NCBI RefSeq assembly: GCF_019511525.1 | Contig: NZ_JAEUAT010000012.1 | Span: 62,001 to 126,000, forward strand | Source of the DNA: Rhizobium cauense | Lineage (GTDB): Bacteria > Pseudomonadota > Alphaproteobacteria > Rhizobiales > Rhizobiaceae | Direction of reading: 5' to 3' | DNA length: 64,000 nucleotides | Shown: piece by piece, positions 53,600 to 62,445 of the stretch | How the letters are laid out: each line of letters begins with the position of its first letter | Numbering within the stretch: the first letter of the stretch is position 1 | Notes under the pieces: generated by a model | The model's database searches: none | Told to the model about the DNA's origin: nothing | What the model saw: only the letters and a program-made list of their open reading frames with translations | Program-made: the position numbers and the translations under genes

Positions 53600-53715
53600 A
53601 CGAAAAACCTCGCGAGAGGCTGCTTTCAACAAGCCTTAGAGCTGCTTTCTTTGAACGACGAAAATCTACTCAGGCTGCGAAAGCAGTCATCCTCTGAAAC
53701 CGGCTTGTTGAGAAT
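53600..53715 (-). other. Nested inverted repeats: possible 3' UTR or small RNA downstream of omp10
   Basis: The 400-base gap between the nucleotidase start and omp10 holds nested inverted repeats: outer arms TCAACAAGCC (53626-53635) and GGCTTGTTGA (53702-53711), and inner arms CTGCTTTC (53642-53649) and GAAAGCAG (53679-53686). CTGCTTTC is also duplicated at 53620. Read on the minus strand, the region ends in a short CCTC-4-GAGG hairpin and TTTTTCG, like a terminator. It may be the processed 3' end of the omp10 transcript, a free small RNA or a decayed repeat. Nothing else is seen in the gap. Confidence 0.4.
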
Positions 53716-53860
53716 TTGAGGACGGCCAGCGTGATCTCGCGGCAGCAACGTGACGTCAATCGGTCGCCCGACCCCGTTCTATAAATAACGGCGGTCGCGT
53801 CCTCGGAGGCTTTTGGCAGACCAGAACCATTTAGTCCAACGCAAATCGAACTTTACAGCT

Positions 53861-54229
53861 CTACATGCGGCGCGCGAGCGTGAATTGTGACCCGGCATCG
53901 GAGGTGCAGTTGAGCTGGTTCTGGCTCACCAGCGCGCAGTTGACCTTGGACTGCGTCTTGCGCACGAGCGAGGTCATGTTGATCTCGACCAGCGACGGGG
54001 AGGTATTCACATAAGTGCCTGAGGCGAGAAGCTGGTTGCTGTCGGTCGTGCGGGTGGTGAAGGTTCCAGCCTGGAACGTGGAGATGATGCCGTTCGGATC
54101 CGACCATGAACCCTCAACGCCTGTCTGAGCCGGAGTTGCTGCGACCGGCATCGGGCGTGGCGACGACGTATTGCAAGCAGCCAGGGCTGCAGCGGCGCCA
54201 AGAAGGACAAGGAGGGTTCTGATTTTCAT
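53861..54229 (-). CDS. omp10: Omp10-family outer-membrane lipoprotein
   Basis: The 122-residue product starts MKIRTLLVLLGAAAALAACNTS with a lipobox (LAAC) giving lipidated Cys19. The mature part closely resembles Brucella Omp10: GSWSDPNGIISTF, TTRTTDSNQLLASGTYV, LVEINMTSLVRKTQSKVNC and QLNCTSDAGSQF. Two mature Cys are conserved (VNCALV, LNCTSD). Omp10-type lipoproteins are surface-exposed envelope proteins of Rhizobiales related to Inh protease-inhibitor folds. GGGAGAAG lies before the ATG at 54229. Function unknown beyond envelope integrity. Confidence 0.9.
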   Translation of the reverse strand: MKIRTLLVLLGAAAALAACNTSSPRPMPVAATPAQTGVEGSWSDPNGIISTFQAGTFTTRTTDSNQLLASGTYVNTSPSLVEINMTSLVRKTQSKVNCALVSQNQLNCTSDAGSQFTLARRM

Positions 54230-54353
54230 AAGCTTCTCCCGGGGATTCGGAACGAGAACTATCCGTTTGGTTGTGAGACACATGGCGCGGGCCGCCCGGG
54301 AAGGCAAGACTTTACGCTCTCCAGGCGGCATTTATACAGCAGGCGTTACAAAA

Positions 54354-54374
54354 ATGCCCGCTTGAGGCGGGCAT
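54354..54374 (-). terminator. Intrinsic terminator after homospermidine synthase
   Basis: ATGCCCGC and GCGGGCAT form a perfect 8-bp stem with a five-base loop, followed on the minus strand by TTTTG, 25 bases beyond the hss stop. Confidence 0.88.
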
Positions 54375-54398
54375 CTTCGAATGCGGGTTCGGACAGGA

Positions 54399-55850
54399 TC
54401 AGCGAACGAGAATGTTCTTGAACTGCCACGGATCCTTGGCGTCGATCTCTTCCGGGAAGAGACCCGGACGGCCGTCGAGCGGAGTCCAGTCCGTGTAGTG
54501 ACCTTCGACCGGGCCGAGATACTGCGCCTGGACGTCCAGGCAGCGCTTGTAGTCGACCTCGTCGGCTTCGACGATGCCGGCATCAGGGTTTTCGAGCGCC
54601 CACACCATGCCGGCGAGAACGGCGGAGGTCACCTGCAGGCCGGTTGCGTTCTGGTAAGGCGCGATGCGGCGGGTTTCTTCCAGCGACAGGCGTGAGCCGT
54701 ACCAGTAGGCGTTCTTTGCGTGGCCGTAGAGCAGGACGCCGAGTTCGTCGATGCCGTCCTCCAACTCTTTCTCGTCGAGAACGTGTTGAACCGGCTGCGG
54801 GTTGCCGCCGTTGCCGAACATCTCATGCATCGAGAGAACCGCGTCGTTCGCCGGATGATAGGCGTAGTGGCAGGTTGGGCGGAAGGTAACTTCGCCGTCC
54901 TTGTCGCGAACGGTGAAGAAGTCGGCGATCGAGATCGCCTCGTTGTGGGTTACGAGGAAGCCGTACTGCGGGCCAAGCGTCGGGCACCAGGTGCGAACGC
55001 GGGTGTTGGCGCCGGGCTGCTCGAGGTAGATCGCTGCCTTGCAGCCCTTCTTGTGCTTCTTGCCGTTCTTCGGCATCCAGTTTTCGTGGGTGCCCCAGCC
55101 GAGTTCGGCGGGCTGCAGACCTTCGGAGATGAAGCCTTCGACGGACCAGGTGTTCCAGAAGACGTTCAGCGGCTTCGGATGCTTGGTGCGCTGGGTGTCG
55201 CGCTCTGCGATGTGGATGCCTTTGACGCCGACCTTCTTCATCAGCTTGGCCCAGCCTTCGCGGTCATGCTGATCCGGCTCCTCGAACTTCAGGCCGATGT
55301 CTTTGGCGAGGTTGACGAGCGCCTGCTTGACGAACCACGAGACCATGCCCGGGTTTGCGCCGCATGTCGAAACAGCAGTCGGACCGCCGGGGTTCTTGGC
55401 CTTTTCCTTGCGAAGGGTTTCACGCAGCGCATAGTTGGTGCGGTCGGCGTTCTTCATGCTCTTGTCGAAATAGAAGCCGAGCCAGGGCTCGATAACTGTG
55501 TCGATGTAGAGGGCGCCGAGCTTGCGGCAAAGCTTCATCAGGTCAACGGACCCGGTATCGACGGAAAGATTGACGCAGAAGCCCTGGCCGCCGCCTTCAG
55601 TCAGAAGCGGCTTCAGCAGCTCCTTGTAGTTGTCCTTGGTGACATGAGCCTTGATGTGCTTCACGCCGTGCTTTGCCATGATCTCGGTGTGATCTGCGTC
55701 GTCGCGCGGGTCGATGACAACCATCCGGCTCTTGTCGAATTTGAAGTGGCGCTCGATCAGCGGCAGGGTGCCACGGCCGATGGAGCCAAAGCCGATCATC
55801 ACGATCGGGCCGGTAATTTCGGCATATACCGGGTGGTTGTGTTCTGTCAT
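54399..55850 (-). CDS. hss: Homospermidine synthase
   Basis: The 483-residue enzyme makes sym-homospermidine from putrescine with NAD+, a polyamine typical of rhizobia. The Rossmann nucleotide loop is VMIGFGSIGRGTLP (near 17-30), STCGANPGMVSWFVKQAL is the conserved central block, and RTWCPTLGPQYGFLVTHNEA a later one. Length agrees with bacterial Hss. The gene is monocistronic and ends in a terminator. Start ATG 55850; no polyamine-sensing leader recognised. Confidence 0.95.
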   Translation of the reverse strand: MTEHNHPVYAEITGPIVMIGFGSIGRGTLPLIERHFKFDKSRMVVIDPRDDADHTEIMAKHGVKHIKAHVTKDNYKELLKPLLTEGGGQGFCVNLSVDTGSVDLMKLCRKLGALYIDTVIEPWLGFYFDKSMKNADRTNYALRETLRKEKAKNPGGPTAVSTCGANPGMVSWFVKQALVNLAKDIGLKFEEPDQHDREGWAKLMKKVGVKGIHIAERDTQRTKHPKPLNVFWNTWSVEGFISEGLQPAELGWGTHENWMPKNGKKHKKGCKAAIYLEQPGANTRVRTWCPTLGPQYGFLVTHNEAISIADFFTVRDKDGEVTFRPTCHYAYHPANDAVLSMHEMFGNGGNPQPVQHVLDEKELEDGIDELGVLLYGHAKNAYWYGSRLSLEETRRIAPYQNATGLQVTSAVLAGMVWALENPDAGIVEADEVDYKRCLDVQAQYLGPVEGHYTDWTPLDGRPGLFPEEIDAKDPWQFKNILVR

Positions 55851-55989
55851 TCTTTCTTTTCTCCTGTGGAAGGCGACGAAGGCGATAGCCTCTAAGAATT
55901 TATCTGAAAATGCGCAGATAATGCGAGATTACCGGCTCTAACCATAAAACCGCGTCACAATAAAGAGTGTTGGTCCCGGAACGCAACTA

Positions 55990-56856
55990 TCAGACGGGCG
56001 AGAGGGCATCGGCTAGCGCACGAAGCTTGGACGCAAGCTCTGCTTTTTGCAGGGTGAGGCCCTTGTAGGCGGCTTGCTGCTCATCGAGCGCTTCCAGTTG
56101 CTCGGCGAAGCTCGCAGCGAGCCAGCCGGCGCTGGGGTGATGGGCGATCGCGGCGATTGGATCGACATAGACGCGGATTGTGAAGAGGATGTCGCCAGAC
56201 TTGGGCAGCTTGCGCAGCGTCTGGCGCTCAACCCGGGCAAAACGCTCGGCGAGGGTAAAGGCGTCGGCAGAGGGCGGGCGACGGTGCTTGGAAACAGGCA
56301 GGAAGAGATCGTCCGTGATATTGACCGACCAGTTCAGCCTTTCCACCGGCTGTGAAACCTGGAGGTTATCAAAGATGCGGGTGATGAGCGCCGCGTTGCG
56401 GGTGCCTTCGCCAAACCCGGGCACGTCGGCGTGGATCGCCTGCATCGGGCGACCGAACTTCTCCTGCAGCGACCAGGAGGAGGGAAAGGCGACGAAACCA
56501 GCGACAAGATGCCAGCCTTCCTCCTTGCGGCGCATGATGACGAGGTCGTCTTGCACCAGCAGCCCGGCGCGCAGGAGGGGTGGGGTGTTGCAGTCGGTCG
56601 CGTCGTCCGAAAGCCCGGGATGGCGCTCGGCAAGGTGAGCCCGGAGGAGATCGTAAGCCTCTTGTTGTGCCTCTTCGGTTCCGTCCTCGGCCACGAAGAT
56701 CTCATCGCGATGGGCGTCGAGGAGCCTTCGCTTTTCGCCGACATAGCGCCCCCAATCGTCGTCCGGTTCGATCCAGCGGGCGAGATCGAGCGGCATCAAG
56801 CCGATGGTGAATGGGCGGGCGGAACCGTCATAGGGCGTGTAGATCGGAAGCGTCAT
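55990..56856 (-). CDS. DUF3445 heme-dependent oxidative N-demethylase-like protein
   Basis: The 288-residue protein matches DUF3445, the family of heme-dependent oxidative N-demethylase alpha-like subunits: landmarks are the N-terminal WIEPDDDWGRYVGEKRRLL, VQDDLVIMRRKEEGWHLVAG, FPSSWSLQEKFGRPMQAIHADVP and RLNWSV, FTIRVYVDPIAA. Family members such as the dimethylamine oxidase DmmA complexes combine this heme subunit with other subunits, but no such partners are encoded nearby. It is the last gene of a likely three-gene operon. Substrate unknown. Confidence 0.82.
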   Translation of the reverse strand: MTLPIYTPYDGSARPFTIGLMPLDLARWIEPDDDWGRYVGEKRRLLDAHRDEIFVAEDGTEEAQQEAYDLLRAHLAERHPGLSDDATDCNTPPLLRAGLLVQDDLVIMRRKEEGWHLVAGFVAFPSSWSLQEKFGRPMQAIHADVPGFGEGTRNAALITRIFDNLQVSQPVERLNWSVNITDDLFLPVSKHRRPPSADAFTLAERFARVERQTLRKLPKSGDILFTIRVYVDPIAAIAHHPSAGWLAASFAEQLEALDEQQAAYKGLTLQKAELASKLRALADALSPV

Positions 56857-56865
56857 GACGGCACT

Positions 56866-57234
56866 CTATCCGGTCAACGTCCCCTGATGGAAGACCATGC
56901 GCCACTCGCCATCGGCATCATGGCGCCAGATGGAACTGCGCAGCGATCTGACCGGCGGACCAGCCGGGACATTCCGTGTCGCCCGGTAGGTGACGAGCGC
57001 CAGGTCGGATGCGAGCAATCGCAGCTCGAAGTCCGTCAATGTGCGTGTCGTCCCATCCGGCGGCTCTGCGAGCAGGTCGGCGACGACGTCCCCGTATCCA
57101 TAGAGGCGACCGGATGCACCGATTTCCCTGAACTCAGGCGAGAGAAGAGACGCAAGCGCTGTCACGGAGGCGCGGATCTCAGGCTCGAATAGCCGCTGTT
57201 CCAGAGATTGAAGATGTTCGGTGAGGTCGCTCAT
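56866..57234 (-). CDS. NTF2-like (DUF4440) small protein
   Basis: The 122-residue protein has the alpha+beta cone pattern of DUF4440/SnoaL-like proteins: helical LTEHLQSLEQRLFEPEI, then strands ending RSSIWRHDADGEWRMVFHQGT. Such proteins bind small ligands or act as accessory subunits. No catalytic motif is evident. It follows the YciI-like gene by 20 bases and precedes the DUF3445 gene by 9, so all three are likely cotranscribed. Confidence 0.8.
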   Translation of the reverse strand: MSDLTEHLQSLEQRLFEPEIRASVTALASLLSPEFREIGASGRLYGYGDVVADLLAEPPDGTTRTLTDFELRLLASDLALVTYRATRNVPAGPPVRSLRSSIWRHDADGEWRMVFHQGTLTG

Positions 57235-57254
57235 GCCGTTCCTGTCGTGGTCGT

Positions 57255-57539
57255 TCAGCTCTTCAGGAGATCCAGCCCTTCGGCCGTGGTCGTGATGGCT
57301 ACCTCGGTGATTTCGTATTCGGCGACGCCATGCACCGTGAACGGGTCCTCGGCGACATAGGCTTCGATTTCGGCGCGCTGACCGATCGCAAGGACGACAC
57401 CGCCGGTGCGCGGCACTTTGCGGCCGGAGGCGAGGAACCAGCCCTTTGCATAGCCTTCCCTGACCCAGGCCATATGCGGCTCCATGTGCTTGTCGGCTTC
57501 CTCGTTCGGCTTCACGTAAGTCAGGGCGAGGATGAACAT
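57255..57539 (-). CDS. YciI-like protein
   Basis: The 94-residue protein has the ferredoxin-like YCII pattern: FILALTYVKPNEEADKHMEPHMAWVREGYAKG, with conserved His (HMAW), then FLASGRKVPRTGGVVL and a C-terminal ITEVAI strand. YciI-like proteins are small dimeric proteins of uncertain role, sometimes fused to or near enzymes. ATG 57539 is preceded by AAGGAAAT; longer frames upstream are not needed. It is divergent from the diguanylate cyclase. Confidence 0.82.
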   Translation of the reverse strand: MFILALTYVKPNEEADKHMEPHMAWVREGYAKGWFLASGRKVPRTGGVVLAIGQRAEIEAYVAEDPFTVHGVAEYEITEVAITTTAEGLDLLKS

Positions 57540-57670
57540 TGCAGAATTTCCTTTCAGGGCGTTGCGTTCCGACGTATGTGAATATTCAATTGCCGTGGAG
57601 CCATCCATATTCTTTTTAGAATTCTGCTCCAAAGTGCGAACCGTTAAGTCAGCACGCCCGGAACAATCGG

Positions 57671-58579
57671 ATGAACCAGATATCTGAGCGGCTTGCCGAG
57701 TTGCAGGAAAACAGTGCCGTCCTGATCGCCCTCTACGATCAGGAGGATCGACTGCGTTATGCAAATCCGGCCTTTCGTTCGACCTACGCCATCGAACCAG
57801 ATGAAACGCCCCTGTGGTCGGAACTGATGCGGCGCAACACGCGCGCCGGCAAGGGGACGATCATTCGCACCGCCGATTTCGAGGTGTGGCTCGTTTCCGC
57901 GCAATCGCGCCGGGGCAAGCTGCCGTTCAGGGCTTTCGAAACCGATGTCGTCGATGGGCGCTGGTTCTGGATGACGGAGACAGTGCAGAAAGATGGCTGG
58001 ATGCTTTGCATCGCCAGCGACATCACGCATCTGAAGCAGAGCGAGCGCGATGTGCGACAGGACCGTGACTTTGCGCTGCGGGCCTCGCAGACGGATGAAC
58101 TCACCAGCATCTCCAACCGCCGCTTCATGATGGCTGCGCTGGAAAGCCTGATCGCGCGGCAAGACTCCGCCAATCCCGATATTGCCGGCTGCATCTGCAT
58201 CATCGATCTCGACTTCTTCAAACGCATCAACGACGTCTACGGTCATCAGTTCGGTGACGATGTGCTGATTGATTTTTCCCGTCGCGTGCAGCCGGTCATC
58301 CGCCGGCGTGACAGTTTCGGGCGGATCGGCGGTGAGGAGTTCATGCTGATCCTGCCGGATACGACCCTGGCGCAGGCCGAGCTGATCATCGAGCGCATCA
58401 TCGCAATGGTGCGTGTAGCCAGTCCGATCCCGGCCGCACCGTCCTTCTCTTATACCTGCTCGGCGGGATTGGCCGAGTTGCGATCCGGCGAGACGGCGCG
58501 TGAGGTCTATGCCCGTGCGGACGAAGCCTTGTATATCGCCAAGCAAAGCGGCAGGGACCGGCTGAAGATCGTGGCCTAG
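57671..58579 (+). CDS. PAS-GGDEF diguanylate cyclase with inhibitory site
   Basis: The 302-residue protein is cytosolic: an N-terminal PAS-like domain (about 5-120, NSAVLIALYDQEDRLRYANPAF), a short coiled coil and a GGDEF domain (about 135-300) with the intact active motif GGEEF at 220-224. An RxxD (Arg211-Asp214) lies five residues before it, the canonical allosteric I-site that limits cyclic-di-GMP output. It synthesises c-di-GMP from two GTP. Its stop overlaps that of the convergent pabC-like gene by sharing CTAG. What the PAS domain senses is unknown. Confidence 0.93.
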   Translation: MNQISERLAELQENSAVLIALYDQEDRLRYANPAFRSTYAIEPDETPLWSELMRRNTRAGKGTIIRTADFEVWLVSAQSRRGKLPFRAFETDVVDGRWFWMTETVQKDGWMLCIASDITHLKQSERDVRQDRDFALRASQTDELTSISNRRFMMAALESLIARQDSANPDIAGCICIIDLDFFKRINDVYGHQFGDDVLIDFSRRVQPVIRRRDSFGRIGGEEFMLILPDTTLAQAELIIERIIAMVRVASPIPAAPSFSYTCSAGLAELRSGETAREVYARADEALYIAKQSGRDRLKIVA

Positions 58580-59202
58580 CCGACGATCCGGGCCGGGATC
58601 AGCCCGCGCAGCGAATTGCCCATGTAGAGCTTTCCGGTCATCAGATCGTCTACGGAGATTCGTCCAACGCGGGCCTTGCGTTGGCAAATCAGTTCCGTGC
58701 GCAAGACGCCTGATAGCAGGCCGCAGGAAATCGGCGGCGTGCGCAGCGTGCCCGAACCGTCATCGAGGAAGGCCGAGGTGATCGTACCTTCGCAGACCTC
58801 GCCGCGCTCGTTCAGAAGCAGAACTTCGTCGGCTTCGGACGCCGGATATTCTGCGCGCGCAGTCTCGTAAACGTCGCGGCGTGTCGTCTTCATTCGCAGC
58901 AGTTTATCGGCGGAATCGAGACGGGTTTTGGCAATCCGGACCTTCCATGTGATGCCCTCCGGTATCGGTGCGAAAGGCGCAGCAGTGACCTCGATTTGCC
59001 CCAGTCGATCAAGCGTCAACCGCATTCGCAGGGCCGTCGTGGCGCCGGCAACCGCCTCTTCCAGTTTCGCGGCAGCGCCTGTTGGCTCGGGAAAGCCGGT
59101 GCGGCGGGCGGAGCGGGAAAGGCGGGCAAGATGCAGACGCAGCCTGACGAAACCAATTTCCGGCTCCCAGCGCAGTGTTTCGATCAGCGAGAAGTCGTTC
59201 AT
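58576..59202 (-). CDS. pabC: Aminodeoxychorismate lyase-like class IV aminotransferase
   Basis: The 208-residue PLP-fold protein is shorter than E. coli PabC (about 270) because it lacks part of the usual N terminus. It retains the fold-type IV pattern: a Lys-containing RMKTTRRDVYETA, EADEVLLLNERGEVCEGTITSAF and LLSGVLRTEL. It should release 4-aminobenzoate and pyruvate from aminodeoxychorismate for folate synthesis. It starts in an ATGA overlap with pabB, preceded by AGGAGA, so the pair is coupled. Start ATG 59202. Confidence 0.85.
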   Translation of the reverse strand: MNDFSLIETLRWEPEIGFVRLRLHLARLSRSARRTGFPEPTGAAAKLEEAVAGATTALRMRLTLDRLGQIEVTAAPFAPIPEGITWKVRIAKTRLDSADKLLRMKTTRRDVYETARAEYPASEADEVLLLNERGEVCEGTITSAFLDDGSGTLRTPPISCGLLSGVLRTELICQRKARVGRISVDDLMTGKLYMGNSLRGLIPARIVG

Positions 59203-60359
59203 CGCGCGATCTCCTGATCGCCGATCGCAAACCGCGCCTTCAGCAGGCATTCCTCGTATTCCGCTTCGGCGGTGGAATCGAAGACGATGCCGCCGCCGAC
59301 GTTGAAGACCGCCTTGCCATCGGAAAAGACGCTGATAGTGCGGATCGCGACGGAAAAGCGCATGGCGCCTGATGGAGCAATCATACCGATCGCGCCGCAA
59401 TAGGCGTCGCGTGGTGTGTCTTCCAGCGTGTGCAGGATCTGCATGGCACTAAGTTTTGGAGCGCCGGTGATCGATCCGCAGGGAAAGAGGGCAGCGAAGA
59501 TATCGCGGATAGTCAGGTCCGGGAGGAGTTTCGCCTGCACGTGGCTGACCATCTGGTGCACGGTCGGATAGGTCTCGATGTCGAAGAGTTTCGGCACATC
59601 AAGGGTGCCGACCTCTGCGATGCGCGAGATGTCGTTGCGCAGCAGGTCGACGATCATGCGGTTTTCGGCCTGGGTTTTGACGTCCTCGCGCATCGCGGCG
59701 ATGATCGCTGCGTCCTCGGCATCATCGGCGCCGCGTTTTGCCGTTCCCTTCATCGGGTGCGTTTCGATCCAGCCTTCCTCGTCGGTGCGGAAGAAGAGTT
59801 CGGGCGAGCGCGAAAGCAGGATGGGGCCGCCGAGATCGACCAGCGCGCCGTATTTCACCGGCTGCCTTGAAATCAGCGACCAGAAGGCCGCGCGCGGATC
59901 GCCGTCCCAGCGGGCGGTGATCGGCATGGTGAGGTTTGCCTGGTAGCAGTCGCCCTGCCGCAGGTGCCAATGCAGGCGGTCGAAGCGCTCTTTATATGTA
60001 GCAAAATCCCAGCCGGCCCTGGGGTCGCTCAGGAACTCACCGTTCTCGGTGCGCTGTTTCGGCTGGGAAAGCGGGTGGGTATCGGCTTCGGGCGCTTCGA
60101 AGATGCCGAAGGCCAGCAGCGGCGTCTCCCGGCATTCCGGCAGAAATGCCGCCAGCTTTTCTTCGAAGAGATAGCCCGCCTCATAGGCCATGTAGCCCGC
60201 CAGCCATTTGCCTGCGGCTTTTGCTTCTTCCATTCGGGCAAGGCCGGCAAGGAACTCGGCGCGCGTCCGGGCGATGATGATCTCCGACGGATCGGAAAAG
60301 AGCATCACTTGCCCGGTCGTGTCATCCCGGAACAGAACGTAGCGTTCAGCCTTGGTCAT
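59199..60359 (-). CDS. pabB: Aminodeoxychorismate synthase component I
   Basis: The 386-residue protein is a chorismate-binding enzyme of the anthranilate synthase/PabB group. Landmarks are SRSPELFF, the HPMKGTAKRGAD motif (with KGT and R), NRMIVDLLRNDISRI and CGSITGAPKLSAMQIL. It aminates chorismate to 4-amino-4-deoxychorismate using ammonia from a glutamine amidotransferase; no pabA is adjacent. The shorter length than E. coli PabB and direct coupling to pabC are typical of alphaproteobacteria. Gene order pabB-pabC with 4-base overlap supports folate function. Confidence 0.9.
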   Translation of the reverse strand: MTKAERYVLFRDDTTGQVMLFSDPSEIIIARTRAEFLAGLARMEEAKAAGKWLAGYMAYEAGYLFEEKLAAFLPECRETPLLAFGIFEAPEADTHPLSQPKQRTENGEFLSDPRAGWDFATYKERFDRLHWHLRQGDCYQANLTMPITARWDGDPRAAFWSLISRQPVKYGALVDLGGPILLSRSPELFFRTDEEGWIETHPMKGTAKRGADDAEDAAIIAAMREDVKTQAENRMIVDLLRNDISRIAEVGTLDVPKLFDIETYPTVHQMVSHVQAKLLPDLTIRDIFAALFPCGSITGAPKLSAMQILHTLEDTPRDAYCGAIGMIAPSGAMRFSVAIRTISVFSDGKAVFNVGGGIVFDSTAEAEYEECLLKARFAIGDQEIAR

Positions 60360-60380
60360 GCCTGCCTTTGGATCGAGAGC

Positions 60381-62240
60381 TTATGCGCTCTTATCAAGCG
60401 CTTCCAATTCGTCGATCAGCCCTTCGATCATCGACAACCCCTTGCTCCAGAACGACGGATCGGTGGCATCGAGGCCGAACGGCTTCAGGAGTTCGGAATG
60501 ATGCTTGGTGCCGCCGGCCTTCAGAAGCTCGAAATACTTCTCCTGGAAGCCCTTGTCGGCCTTCTGGTAGACGGCATAGAGCGAGTTCACCAGGCAATCA
60601 CCGAAGGCATAGGCGTAGACGTAGAAGGGCGAGTGGATGAAGTGCGGGATATAGGCCCAGTAGGTCTCGTAGCCTTCCGAGATCTTGATCGCCGGCCCGA
60701 GGCTTTCCGACTGCACCGAGAGCCAGAGTTCGCCGATATCCTCCGATGTCAGTTCGCCGGCCTTGCGGGCGGTGTGGACCTTGCGCTCGAATTCATAGAA
60801 GGCGATCTGGCGCACGACCGTATTGATCATGTCCTCGACCTTCTGGGCAAGCATCGCCTTGCGCTCACGCTTGTCCTTTGTCTTGTCGAGGAGGGCGCGG
60901 AAGGTCAGCATCTCGCCGAAGACGGATGCGGTTTCTGCGAGCGTCAATGGCGTCTGGCACATCAGCGCGCCCTGCGAGCCGGCGAGAACCTGATGGACGC
61001 CGTGGCCAAGTTCGTGAGCGAGCGTCATCACGTCGCGCGGCTTGCCGAGATAGTTGACGAGCACATAGGGATGCGCCGACGGAACCGTCGGATGGGCGAA
61101 GGCGCCGGGTGCCTTACCCGGGCGAACGGGGGCGTCGATCCACTGCTCGTCGAAGAAGCGCTTGGCGATCGCCGCCATCTCGGGCGCGAAGTTGCCGTAG
61201 GCGGAGAGAACCGTGTCCTTCGCCTCGCTCCAGGGAATGACGGCATTGGAGGTTTCCGGCAGCGGGGCGTTGCGGTCCCAGAAATTCATCTGGTCCATGC
61301 CGAGCCATTTTGCCTTCATCTTGTAGTAGCGGTGCGAGAGGCGGGGATAGGCTTCCTTGACGGCAGCCGCCAGCGCATCGACGACGTCGCGCTCGACGCG
61401 GTTGGCAAGGTGCCTGCTGTCGGCAATGTCCTCGAAGCCGCGCCAGCGGTCGGAGATGTCCTTGTCCTTGGCGAGCGTATTGGTGATGAGCGTGAAGATG
61501 CGCAGGTTTTCCTTGAAGGTCTGCGCCAGCGCCATCGCGCCCTTGCGGCGGATCTCCGGATCCTTTTCCTGCAGCATGTTCAGCGTGACTTCGAGCGGCA
61601 GCTTCTCGCCGTCGACGTCAAAGCGAAGCTCGGCCATCGTCTCGTCGAACAGGCGGTTGAAGGCGGCGGCCGATGTCATCGACTTTTCCAGGAACAGCTG
61701 TTCCAGCTTGTCTTCCAGCTGGTAGGGCTTGTCCTTGCGCAGGTCGACGAGCCAGGGGCGGTAGTGGCCGGCATCCAGGTCGTTTGCCATGCAGGCATCG
61801 ATGACGGCGTCGTCGATGCGGTTGAGCTCGAGCGCGAAAAACAACAGGTGGCTGGAGAACTCGGTGATCTTCGCCTGGGCGTCACCATAGAGCTTGCCGT
61901 TCACCGGGTTTGATGTGTCGGAAAAATAGGTGAGGCCGGCAAACGAGCCGAGGCGTCCGATGATATCGTCCAACGCCTCGTATTCCTTCAGTGCCTGACC
62001 AATGCCCTCGGCACCTTTTTTGGTCGCGGCGTCGGCGAGCTTGCCCTTCCACTTCTCTTCGAAGGCGATTGCCTGCTTTCCGGCTTTTTCCATGTCGCCG
62101 GTGAAGGCCGTGGACGTTGCGGAGGGGTAGAGATCCTGCAGCTTCCAGGTCGGCAGATCGCCGAGAGCGGCGTCGGTCGCGGAGGCAGCAGAACTTGCCG
62201 AAAAATTAATGGCGGTGCCGGAGAGCGGGTTTTTCATCAT
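60381..62240 (-). CDS. pepF: Oligoendopeptidase F (M3 family)
   Basis: The 619-residue zinc metallopeptidase cleaves short peptides in the cytosol. The zinc site HELGH lies at 409-413 (LAHELGHGVHQVLAGSQG), with the third ligand expected about 25 residues on in ETASVFGEML. It belongs to the M3B oligopeptidase group. It lies 21 bases upstream of pabB on the same strand; cotranscription is possible but functionally unrelated. Start at ATG 62240; the second ATG (62237) is adjacent. Confidence 0.93.
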   Translation of the reverse strand: MMKNPLSGTAINFSASSAASATDAALGDLPTWKLQDLYPSATSTAFTGDMEKAGKQAIAFEEKWKGKLADAATKKGAEGIGQALKEYEALDDIIGRLGSFAGLTYFSDTSNPVNGKLYGDAQAKITEFSSHLLFFALELNRIDDAVIDACMANDLDAGHYRPWLVDLRKDKPYQLEDKLEQLFLEKSMTSAAAFNRLFDETMAELRFDVDGEKLPLEVTLNMLQEKDPEIRRKGAMALAQTFKENLRIFTLITNTLAKDKDISDRWRGFEDIADSRHLANRVERDVVDALAAAVKEAYPRLSHRYYKMKAKWLGMDQMNFWDRNAPLPETSNAVIPWSEAKDTVLSAYGNFAPEMAAIAKRFFDEQWIDAPVRPGKAPGAFAHPTVPSAHPYVLVNYLGKPRDVMTLAHELGHGVHQVLAGSQGALMCQTPLTLAETASVFGEMLTFRALLDKTKDKRERKAMLAQKVEDMINTVVRQIAFYEFERKVHTARKAGELTSEDIGELWLSVQSESLGPAIKISEGYETYWAYIPHFIHSPFYVYAYAFGDCLVNSLYAVYQKADKGFQEKYFELLKAGGTKHHSELLKPFGLDATDPSFWSKGLSMIEGLIDELEALDKSA

Positions 62241-62445
62241 CGGAGTCCTCTTCCTCTTTTGCGACAGGCTTGACTGTCTATGCCGCTAAAGGCTTGGCAT
62301 CAAGGGGCTTTCGGCTGCCCACAAGCTCCGTTTCGGGTCGGATTCGGGTTCGTCACAAACGTTAAAATGCAATTGTTTCTCAAAACAGGATGTTCAAGCC
62401 TTTCTGCCAGAGTGCGTCTCAGGTTTCGCATGAAGTGAGGCAGCA

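Noticed and set aside
54720..55895. 391-residue plus-strand open frame opposite hss
   Set aside because: The homospermidine synthase reading on the other strand is unmistakable; this one lacks any motif.
59964..61913. 649-residue plus-strand open frame opposite pepF and pabB
   Set aside because: It spans two well-supported minus-strand genes and has shadow composition.
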